A DNA stretch of 41,118 bases from Ectocarpus siliculosus (lineage: Eukaryota; Sar; Phaeophyceae; Ectocarpales; Ectocarpaceae). Under the pieces are notes generated by a model. That model saw nothing but the letters and a program-made list of their open reading frames with translations. It was not told where the DNA came from and ran no database searches. Shown here in pieces: positions 10,786 to 19,757 of the stretch. The stretch is from contig FN648568.1 of the NCBI GenBank assembly GCA_000310025.1, positions 109,190-150,307 on the forward strand. The letters are read 5' to 3'. Position numbers and translations under genes: made by a program. How positions within the stretch are numbered: the stretch's first letter is position 1; each line of letters starts with the position of its first letter.

Positions 10786-13394
10786 GATTATGTCGCCTCG
10801 ATTCGGTCTACACTCACCCCCCAAGAATTCGCCTGATAATAGGGTTTATGGTAAGAACGGTTGTACTGTTTCCAGCCGGAATATTATCGATCTTGGATCT
10901 TGATGATTTGATTGGGTTAGGATCTTGCTGTGTAAGAATCAGTCTAACACTTTGCCGGATAGGTTTTTGGCTACATGCAGTTGGTCTTGATCATCGTTTG
11001 AAGCAACTTGATTGGATTAGGAAAACAGCCCGTGAAGTCATGTACAGACTCCTCTCTTTCCAAGGATCTTCAGAAATATTGCCCGTATTTCATATTTCAA
11101 ATATTTGTACGGCGGAAGGCATTTACTCGTCATCACCAACTGACTCTTAGAACGTCCTGAGAACAATTGGCCGGCCGTCGTGGAACGAACTGCCTATTTG
11201 ACCTTGATGTTACCCGCTTCCTTGTGTCCCTGCTGTGCTGATACACCACATTATAGCCCTGGGCAACACAAAAAAAACTGGTTGCAGGTCCTACGATGAA
11301 AGCCTCTGCGCACTGCTCGAGGGAGGCATGCGCCTAAGGCAACCAACTTTTCGTATCATCTGGCGGCATTTATCCCGTCCTCCGCCTGTCACGTCCCTGT
11401 TGACGTTCTCTCGTTTTCGTCACAGATTGTTTCGCCATCAATCGGAAGGAAATCCCTTGTTCCCGATCATTCAGCCCTTGCGGGCTGCCCGAATGTAAAA
11501 AGATAAGTTTGAAATGATGCCTAGACTACGTCGCTCGTGGTGATGATGTTGACTTGACTTGGGACAGGTGTCGAACGCCCACAGACAGCACGATTTCCGG
11601 CATGGTACGGATGCCGTGAAGGCGGCGAGAACGGCACGGTCGTTTGTTCTATGGCAGAACGATTGCAAGAACATCGTACGTCCTTCTCTGAAGAAGGTTG
11701 GGTACCCCGCTTCTCGACAAGGAATTTGCGGCTCAAGACGGTGCGCATGGTGGCTTGGAGATTCGGTAGGCCCGTGTCCATGTTTGAATGTATGCCTTCT
11801 CGGGCATCAGCGGTGATTCGTGTTCTCATGAACCCCCCTACACATGCACCTCAGAGAAACATTGTCTTACATCGTACAAATCGTGAAGTGGTTTCCAGGC
11901 ATTGGTACCGTACCCTTTGGACGCGTGGAACTATAGATTTTCCAGCTTGCTTGGTGTTGGTTGCCGTCCCCCGCAGTCTCTACCCCTGGTCTTGAACCGA
12001 CGAGAAAAGAGCCTCCTGGATCTCGAGTCGTGAGAAGAGTCGTTCAGCAGCTTATTCTTTCACACCTATTTGACGGCATGGGGAGCAGAATATAACTCAG
12101 ATGCAATTTAACGTTCCGACTCAAATATCAACAGTTGTCTCTAAGATGCTGACTTAACCCTGGAGCCATCGGAAAAACCAGGCCATTGCCTGCACGTCTA
12201 GCCAACACAACGTTCGTTTTAACTCTAACTCAATTGCAACAATGGAACATTCTCATGTGCAAGGACCCGACAATCTCGAGCGCGTGGTGGGCATTCGAAG
12301 GCCAACGCGAGTCACCTCGTGACGAAAGCAGCGTCAAGGGGCCCGGGTGGATCGACTGCAACGGATGTACGTGCCACACATGTTGGTAGACCGTTCGATC
12401 TAGAGCAGCTAACAGGGTGTAGAGACGGTCAAGATCTTTTGAGCTGCAGAAGTCAATGTTGTAGGATTTGCTTGAAGACCACCAGCTCGGTGGTTGCTGA
12501 CGTTGTCTCAGGAACCAACCAAAACTACTGTCTTCGGAACCGAGCAGATTACGCATTTGGTGGTGAGGTGCAAAGCGACAGTAAACATCACGGAAACATG
12601 CGAAGGGCCTCGGAGGACGAGGACGTTCCCAGGTGAAACCGTCTCGTCTTCTTATGTTTGCGTTCGTAGGTGCCATGAGAGGCAGCAGCGCTGGGTTTCC
12701 GGTTCCACGATTGGCTATAGATGCGCATGCATACAGTACAAGATATCATTCGAACGTCTTGAGGGCGGTGTCAACGTACATGTCTATTAGGCTGTATCGC
12801 ATCCACAAGCAGCAACAATGCAGGACGACTGTACTATGGCAATTGCGGTGTATATCCCAGCATATGGTAGCATACGATGGTACACAGGACAGCAGTAGTC
12901 CCGGCAGGACGGTGGTGATAGGATCCGAGGGATGGTAAGGATTGTGGAGATACCCAAACCGACCATTGTATCACAGCTAGAGATGACAACAATAAAGAAA
13001 AATATGTCCATACACGTTCGAGATATAGCCATAGTCGAACGGGATGTGTTGGAGTCTTTGTAGTGAGTGGAGGGAAACCGGCAGGGTGCTGGGCATCTGG
13101 GCATTTTTCGAGTCTATGCAGCCGCAGTATTTCCCCCGCATTTGTTACATTCCAACCGACATATATCACGCCGACTACATACTGAACATTGCATGAACGG
13201 AAAGAAACTAGGTATTTCCATAACAGACTGCGGAATATGAAGGTCAGCACCGCTGGTGCCATCGATGATATTTCACCTCTTCATTATGCACGACTTCATC
13301 ATCCGGCTTTCGGCCATGCTGTGAAAAACGGTATTATTATTTTTCCACAGCGCTTGATTCAACTAGAACATTTACACCGCTCAATTTTTTTTCA
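10786..13394. other. Stretch without recognisable gene
   Basis: Open frames reach 148 codons (12230-12676 minus), overlapped by plus-strand frames of similar length, and none shows a known motif. A 100-codon ATG frame lies at 10848-11150 just outside the foldback element. It contains a short direct repeat (TTGATTGG, one base, TTAGGA at about 10907 and 11010). I cannot support a gene here. Confidence 0.45.
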
Positions 13395-13600
13395 GCGAAA
13401 TGTACACGTTCAGTCACGCTAAACTTTTCATGATGAACAGCGGTGCACGTCGGCCGTACTTGTAGACCTGCCGCAAGCCAACGATGGGTGGCGCAGTAGC
13501 CCGCACGCATCCACCCCATTCACGCTTCTTTCACACAGGTAGGCCACAGCAACATATTTGGTTTTCCTGTGAAACACAAACACACACGTTCAATCACCCC
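13395..13600. repeat. Diverged dispersed repeat, related to 36668-36890
   Basis: Ordered matches to 36668-36890 include TTCAGTCACGC, ACTTGTAGACCTGCCG versus ACTTGTGGACCTACCG, GTAGCCCGCA and CACACGTTCAATCA. The spacing is broadly preserved but there are many substitutions and indels, so this is an old repeat. No protein or structural hallmark identifies its type. Confidence 0.4.
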
Positions 13601-14099
13601 CACCGTGGGAACTTCAATACATAGAACTTCGCCACGGCATACGAACGTCGAACGTGGCCACCTGCACACCAACAACCTAGAACTTGGCAACCAGCGCAAA
13701 CCTAGCACGTGTCAGGTAGGCTTGGGGTAAGGGTTACAGTGAACGTTAGGGTTATTAGCTTATATTGTGCCGGTTCCGAAGGAGACAATCTATTGTTCAG
13801 GAGTACACTGGTTCGGTTGAAGGGCGGCCGATGGGTGACCCATGGGTCGTTTCGGAAAACTGTAGAACGTGGCAGCACCGAATTTTGCGTTGTACGCGCG
13901 GTAATTTACTTTCCGCATGAAACGAGACAAAATCACCCTAGCAATAGTCTAGTGCGTTTCCCTCTCCATCACCACAAAAGCAGGAGGGGTTGCGGCAGCT
14001 GTCGTGCACCCGGAAATCTGCAAACAAAGTACACACCCGCCCTGGAAATTGATACGCTCACGGTTGTTCGAAATGCTTGCAGTGTGGACGATGGAACTC
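13601..14099. other. Stretch without recognisable gene
   Basis: A plus-strand frame of 143 codons beginning at a GTG (13709-14140) shows no known domain. A single GGGTTACAG/TTAGGG at about 13727-13755 is not a telomeric array. Nothing further was seen. Confidence 0.45.
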
Positions 14100-14285
14100 C
14101 ATGGAATCTCCGTGGTTGCAATTACATGGAAATTCCGTGAAGTAAAAAAAAACACAGCATGCAAACAAAAGAAAGCATGTAGGAAACAAGGCAAAAAAGC
14201 AAACAAAGACGATGCGGAAGAGGGACTCGAGCCAGACCCCGAGTGAAGGAAAACTACAGTCGACCACATGGGCTGCAGGTCGCCA
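14087..14285 (-). repeat. Possible tRNA-derived short repeat (SINE-like remnant)
   Basis: On the minus strand GGCTCGAGTCC (about 14228-14238) is one mismatch from the pol III B box GGTTCGANTCC. It is preceded by a tRNA-Glu-like stretch (GTTTTCCTTCACTCGGGGTCT). It is followed by a T-rich region and then by CACGGAATTTCCATGTA. The same order (B box-like, T-rich, CGGAATTTCGATGTA) occurs at 24313-24402 on the minus strand. No clean cloverleaf can be folded, so it is not a functional tRNA gene. Confidence 0.35.
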
Positions 14286-15314
14286 AAAAATTGGTGGGTG
14301 AGGGCGAATGCCTGCCTTTATATATGTAGCGCTCACGGATATTTTCCTTTGTAATCGTTCCGATAATTGCCCAAGCCAAAGTTATAAGGCGAAAAATCTG
14401 ATGATATTGTGTTTTTGTGGTTCCCACGGTTCTGATCATTTTGTGGTTCTCCCTCGCTTGGTTCTGTCGTCTCCACTCGGTCGAAAGACCACCAAATCGA
14501 TTCTAAGTGCTGTTTGGAGCCACTTGGATTTTCGGCGCCGCCACCAAAGCGCAACAAAAACACTATCTACCGCGAACATAAAAAGCTAGGAACGCGTATT
14601 GATCTTGTGATCATTTTGAGTATAATCCTAGCTTTTGTTTCAGTTCCTTAGTCACACAGGTAGGTTTCTTGTCATGGACAAGCCTGTTCCACTTGGTTCT
14701 AACCATGGCTTCGATGTTCACGATTGGAAGTTCGTTTGGGTGGGAAGGTTGATATCTACGTTGACTTTCTTCCTGCGCATAAGTGACCCGGCTTGATGAC
14801 TAGAAAAATACATGCGCTAGCAATCATACAGGAAGGCTTAAGACACGTATGTACCAAGTAGTACCTGACGCTGAACACCTCCCGCCCAGCCTCAAGAAAC
14901 CCACGGGAGATGGTGAAAAGATCTTTCCCCTCCCCGCCTTTTTTAACTCGGTGTACCCTTCACTTACCCCGAGTCTCAAAAGAAAGACGAAGAAGCGCCA
15001 AGCTCTACATTTCCCCATTAACTTACAGCCAGCAACATACGAATCCTCTGCCCCCCGCCCCGTCAAGTTCTCAAACAAACATCTCCTTTCATCTCTGAAC
15101 TGTGTTTTGATCAGCCTTGGTTGTACTTCCAGTGAGCACGAGCGAGACTATTCACCTGACACATTGAAGAATAGTATGCTACGAACTCCCAGACAAGTTT
15201 TTCCTTTGGGTTGTCGGTGCAGACAATACCGTCCCCACTTTCTTTCTTGAACTGCATTGATTTTCTTCACTCAACACAGGAAAATCTCACCGATGACCCC
15301 GTGTTTCAGGCCCA
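14286..15314. other. Stretch without recognisable gene; one small hairpin
   Basis: An 11-bp perfect inverted repeat, AAAAGCTAGGA at 14581-14591 and TCCTAGCTTTT at 14626-14636, could form a hairpin with a 34-base loop. The open frames (for example 14849-15250 plus, 133 codons) are Ser/Pro-rich and unrecognised. No host gene is supported. Confidence 0.45.
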
Positions 15315-15743
15315 ACATATCATGTTATCATGTTATATATATACTTACAGGATGGTCGTCGTGACGTGATACATTTCTTGTTATTAGTATGGAAATAAAT
15401 AAAAAAAAGATGGCTCGATTTTTCAATCTCTTCAGCAGTATGGACCAGATGCCGACTTTACATGGAAGTCGTACGAGTGTCGACTTGGTTGTGCTATCAC
15501 AGCATCTTCCACGCACTTCTGCCAGTGCTGGTTTGTTGATTGGAGTCTTGTAGGTCGAGATACAGCAGTGGGATTCTCGGGTTGTGGAGGCAAAAGTGAA
15601 CCAGAGCAAAAATGTCATGCATAGCTCGATTACTGCTGTGTTTTTGCTACAGCAGTATGGACTAGACGCCGAACGACGTCCGCGTGCTACAAGTACCGCA
15701 ACGACCTAACTGAATGGGATACTTCCTGCCACGGCGAACCATA
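15315..15743. repeat. Dispersed repeat family R, copy 1
   Basis: The stretch is homologous to 17028-17419 with high identity and to the fragment 36519-36660. Landmarks are ACATATCATG, CTTACAGGATGGTCGTCGTG, ACATTTCTTG, AGATGGCTCGATTTTT, CAGCAGTATGGACCAGA, GATTGGAGTCTTGTAGG, TTCTCGGGTTGTGGAGGCAAAAG, GTATGGACTAGACGCCGAACG and CTGAATGGGATACTTCCTGCC. Internally, CAGCAGTATGGAC recurs at about 15435 and 15651, hinting at a composite of monomers. No ORF is conserved between copies, so it appears non-coding. Confidence 0.85.
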
Positions 15744-15879
15744 GTACAATGCGATGCAAACATCCGTTCGTGTGTCGCGCGGCTGCCACATGTGTCGACG
15801 ACAGATACACGCAGAGCTCTCGCCATGTTGTCGTTACCGCGCAGGAGGACCCCTCGGAGATGTTCCACATGGTGCTACA

Positions 15880-16035
15880 ACGACAGCAGTACTACTGTAC
15901 ATAGATGTCGTAGGAGAGTGGAGTTGTGCTGTCACGGCATCTCCCACGCACTCTCCTACCGGTGCTTGTGTCGATTGGAGTCTTGTAGGCCGAAGTACTA
16001 GAGTGGGTTGGGCTCCCGGGTTGTGGAAGCAAACC
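15880..16035. repeat. Diverged extra monomer of repeat family R
   Basis: This region repeats the middle of copy 1 in the same orientation: GTTGTGCTGTCACGGCATCT, CCCACGCACT, GATTGGAGTCTTGTAGG, then CTCCCGGGTTGTGGAAGCAAA. It is more divergent from copy 1 than copy 2 is, so it represents an older duplication event. Confidence 0.65.
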
Positions 16036-16604
16036 TGCTTGCAACAACAGAGAAGGCGGTGTTCTATTTACTAGAGTATCCCGCTCAACTTTTTTTTTTT
16101 CGCGGCATGTGGTCGCATATATATTTCTTTGCCACTGCCGAAAAAGACCACTGGATCTTTACGCAGTACCAATACATCTTTTGCATTTATCATTTTACAC
16201 CGAACGACGCAGGACGGGTCGACCTTCATCGTTGTTGTTGTTATTTTTGTGTCTCCACATAAAAAACCGTTCCGACGTCCTCCTCAATACTTGTGGACTA
16301 CCTGTTGGAAATTGTGGGAATCCCTTCATGTCGAGAGAGAGAGCCATAGGTCGCCATCCGGCATTTTCTTTTTTTGTATGTATGCACTTTTCTTCTTGTG
16401 AAGTTTTGACGTTGCGCTTGCCATCGTCGCCGCGTAAGTGTTTGTTTGTGTCTTCAAACCTTCTCAGCCGGCCTACAAACTTCTTGTTGATAAGTCTCCG
16501 TGGTAACTTCTCCGCGCATGAGTCATATGCAGCTATGACCTGCGCTTTGACTTTCACGATGGGTATTTTACCTCCCCGTCTTGCGTTGGTGAGTACCTGC
16601 GATA

Positions 16605-17027
16605 TACAGAAGGATCGCTCCACGACGCAAACGTCGACGTCTCCGTTTTTTTTTTGTTCCCTTCACACGCCATCCTTGCCGCGGTTTTTACACCGAGTTC
16701 GAATTTCGAACATGGGGTACAATTTCCTCGCTTCGTACCTTCCTCGTCGGCCGTCTCCATCGATTTTTCGGCTTTTCGATTCCGATAGACAAAACTACAG
16801 ACTGACTTGTCCGTTTCACCCCCGACGGGACAGGGCGCTCGCTCGTCGAGTGCCGAAATTCTTCACCACTTCCTTGCTTCTCCGAACACCGCGTCCCTTC
16901 TTCCCGCCCCTACAAATCCTCTCCCCTTCTTCTCCTTCTTCCCTCCCTGCCGGACACTCACCACCATCGGTCCTGGATGTTGGCCCCCAGCCCCATTGGG
17001 GGGCGGGGGGCCAATCGTTGACCCTAG
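16605..17027 (+). mobile_element. Helitron-like non-autonomous element, copy B
   Basis: This is the full-length counterpart of 3189-3614 (423 bp). It ends with the hairpin at 16980-17014 (TTGGCCCCC...GGGGGCCAA), a 9-base spacer and CTAG at 17024-17027 followed by T. The sequence immediately after, TATATATACTCACAGG, is the start of repeat family R, whose copies at 15315 and 36519 carry an extra upstream ACATATCATG block missing here. The junction therefore marks an insertion precisely at the CTAG/T end, the known Helitron target behaviour. A 315-codon plus frame across it (16109-17056) is considered spurious. Confidence 0.65.
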
Positions 17028-17419
17028 TATATATACTCACAGGATGGTCGTCGTGACGTGATACATTTCTTGCTGTTAGTATGGGGAAAACAAAAAAAAG
17101 ATGGCTCGATTTTTGTATTTCTACAGCAGTATGGACCAGACGCCGACTGTACATGGATATCGTACGAGTGTCAACTTAGTATTTCTTCCACGCACTTTTG
17201 CCAGTGCTGGTTTGTTGATTGGAGTCTTGTAGGTCGAGATACAGCAGTGGGGATTCTCGGGTTGTGGAGGCAAAAGTGAGTCAGAGCACAAAATTTCATG
17301 CATAGCATGATTACTTCTGTGTTTTTGCAACAACAGTATGGACTAGACGCCGAACGACGTCCGTGTACTACCGCAACGACCTAACTGAATGGGATACTTC
17401 CTGCCACGGGGAACCATAT
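17028..17419. repeat. Dispersed repeat family R, copy 2, truncated at its 5' side
   Basis: The copy matches copy 1 at 15345-15743 almost throughout, with small deletions (the sequence around 17185 lacks a block present in copy 1). Its 5' flank is replaced by the Helitron-like end. Together with copy 1 it brackets 15744-17027, but the bracketing repeats lack TG...CA ends and primer-binding or polypurine sites, so they do not look like LTRs. Confidence 0.8.
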
Positions 17420-18896
17420 ATATATATTGTATCCCACATTTAGTGATGCCGATGCCATGCGATGCCGCAGGAAAGTATTGGTTGGATGATGTTCAAAACA
17501 GCATGCCAGGTTATTGCCAAAGCGAATCGATCCCTCGTATGGCCTGCTTGTCTCTTGTCGCCCGCGGCAGCACGCGACGCCACTTACCAGCTCTCCGTCT
17601 TTTTATTTTTCTCCAAAGCGCCGCACAAGTAGCTGAGAAGCAATTTGCCGTTGGGTAATTTTTCTTGTGTGCATTTGTAGACTACCCGACCACATTCCAA
17701 AAAAAACACTTTTTCAACTTCTCTGGTTTGCGGTGTTGAGTGTGAGAGTGTGCCCGACTATGAGGAGTGTTTCCATGGGCGGCAAGTGTTTCAAGCGGCG
17801 GGAGGGGGAGGGGGGGTGTACTCTGGTTCGTTCGCCATCCGCACGCTTCCAAGCATGGATTCCCCATTGCTTCAGTTGTACCTTATTGGCACTTGCCTCA
17901 AGTATATGGCAAGGGATGGCAAGCTGTACACGCGTACTCCCTCATTCACTGCACAAAATGTACACCCGAGGAATTCACCAACATCGAGACATGAAAGCAT
18001 AATGCACGTTCCCAACTGGTATACCCAGTCAAGAGAAAAGCAAGGAAGTTCATTTAACGCACCACTCACCAGTTGAAAAGGAAGCAACCAACTCGCACAA
18101 AGAAAAACACGAACCCCCGAAGGAGTTCATGCCATCTCCGGGGTACGTCGTTCTTCGGTAAGCGTGGCCGCGTCAGAAAGGATGAGTTCGCGGTAGACTT
18201 TCAGCTCATTCTACCACCTGGCTGTTTCCGAAAACATTTGAACGTGCACGGCGAGCGTCAACGAGAATGTCCCAAGTTGTTTGTTCCTCCTATTTATCTG
18301 AACGATTGTACTGGAACACGGGCGTATCGGTGAGGTTTAGGCCCCCTTGGGCGTAGCAGACTGCAACAAAATTGTCAACATACCAGACAATAAGTTGCAC
18401 CGGGCTTCACACAATCCCGCTCATGCCCCCCCACCCCCCTTCCGCCCTACAGTACTCGTGTAGGGTGGGGAGCCTGAGGTTTCAGGGGAACGGCGTAATT
18501 TCATACGAAGCGTATTTCCTGCACTCGGTAGTACGTATCCACAGTCGCGACTATCGACAGCGCACTGGGGCTTCACAATCTACACGTCTTATTGTGATGC
18601 GGGCGAGGGTTCAAGCTGGCAAGACACGCACGGACATTCCGTAAGCATGGCCCTTCGCACAGTGGTTATGAGGGTCGACTGAGTACGAGCCCCGGCAGAC
18701 GGCCCTTAGTTGTGCTTTATTTGTATTGCCGGCATTTCGTGGTACACATGTGCACCAGACACTCACCTCATGCTTGATATGAGGTGCATCACAGCCCAAA
18801 AAAACAACGACCCCGGGGCGTTTCGACCCCTCCACCGCTGTGTGCAACCCAGCCCCGGGCTGTGTGTTTTATTGAAGCCCCGATCCCCCCCGCGGG
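17420..18896. other. Stretch without recognisable gene
   Basis: Several plus-strand frames of 75-111 codons overlap between 17667 and 18333, some protein-like (for example near 18140-18250), but no chain of phase-compatible exons or family motif emerged. A C-rich run sits at about 18426-18440. Confidence 0.4.
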
Positions 18897-19120
18897 TCAA
18901 TGACAGAGGTAACTACAGTCAGCGTACCTTGTTGACGTTACCCTGGAGCACCCGTCGTGGGTATTGGTGACAGACAGGGAGATACGACCAAGACCACGCA
19001 ATCCGGAGGCCTTCATACGCTCGCTTGCATCCACGAATATGATGAGCGTGCCTATGGTGGGATTGCGATTCGCTCCCATGGCTTCGATGCAGGCATCATA
19101 CTGGTCCAATTCCGGGTCCG
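18897..19120 (-). CDS. Candidate terminal exon of an unknown protein
   Basis: On the minus strand a pyrimidine-containing acceptor (CGTTTACTATCTGCAG) is followed from 19120 by an open frame beginning DPELDQYDACIEAMG. It continues with TIGTLIIFVDASERMK and stops at 18897-18899. The sequence is protein-like and the frame stays open through the acceptor, but I do not recognise a family and found no upstream exon between here and the transposon at 19502. It could be a fragment of a gene interrupted or displaced by transposition. Confidence 0.25.
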
Positions 19121-19499
19121 CTGCAGATAGTAAACGTGTGTTCGGGCACGAAGTGCAGGGGGATATCTTTCACCGACAGAATAAATGTATGCTTAGGTCC
19201 GGGTTTAACCTATTTAATACATAAGCTAGCGCCCCGGCCCCTCGCGGGGGGGGTCGGTGAGGGTTACCCGCCCCCGTCTATGCTCCTGTTCTTTAACGCA
19301 GCGTACGGCGGACTGCCTCAACGTAAAAAGCAAAGGGGCCCTTTGAGGAGGGGTGGGGGTCCCCCAGCGCTCGTGATGTCGACCCAAACCTACAATGTGT
19401 TGCACTGTTGCTTGAAAGCAATTCGGCAATCAACGGCAAAGTATCAAGCAGTGGTGAAGGACATTTCGTACACAATGTGTGTGCATGAACGTAATGAAA

Positions 19500-19501
19500 T
19501 A
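19500..19501. repeat. TA target-site duplication, left
   Basis: The dinucleotide TA immediately precedes the left TIR and is matched by TA at 23179-23180 immediately after the right TIR. TA duplication is the fixed target signature of the Tc1/mariner/pogo superfamily. Confidence 0.85.
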
Positions 19502-19528
19502 CAGTGGGGGGCCCTCTATAGTGCCGGT
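19502..19528 (+). repeat. Left terminal inverted repeat of pogo-like element
   Basis: The repeat starts CAGTGGGGGG and ends CCCTCTATAGTGCCGGT. It matches the reverse complement of 23152-23178 with a single mismatch at base 6. Confidence 0.95.
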
Positions 19529-19676
19529 TGAATAGTGCCAACTGCCGGTATAGTGCCGGTAAAATCTCTCCACACAGAAAGCGCCCTCAATAGTGCCAAA
19601 CGGCACTATTGAGGGCGGGCCTGGTATAGTGCCGGTTGGGCACCACGTCAGCCCGCAATAGTGCCGGTTCACACAC
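19518..19676. promoter_or_regulatory. Left subterminal TAGTGCC array with 16-bp palindrome
   Basis: Between the TIR and the transposase start, TAGTGCC occurs six times in direct orientation, mostly as TATAGTGCCGGT or AATAGTGCC, plus one inverted copy. The inverted copy belongs to a perfect palindrome: CGCCCTCAATAGTGCC (19582-19597), loop AAAC, and its complement to 19617. Repeated subterminal motifs are typically transposase-binding sites in DNA transposons; that role is inferred here. The array also sits where the transposase promoter should be, so binding could feed back on transcription. Confidence 0.6.
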
Positions 19677-19757
19677 GCACGCACACACACCACCACACTC
19701 CCAAAATACAGACACCGTGCTGCTGCAGTCCAACACAGCTCTACGCAGAGGCGCACC

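Noticed and set aside
13725-13756. Telomere-like GGGTTA/TTAGGG words
   Set aside because: Only isolated copies occur, with no array.
16109-17056. 315-codon plus-strand open frame, the second longest in the window
   Set aside because: It runs from unique sequence through the Helitron-like copy B into repeat family R, and the homologous copy A does not keep the frame. Composition is Ser/Pro/Arg-rich without domains.
15315-17419. The two family R copies as LTRs of a small retrotransposon
   Set aside because: No TG...CA ends, no primer-binding or polypurine site, the 5' end of copy 2 is truncated by a Helitron-like terminus, and an additional diverged monomer lies in between.
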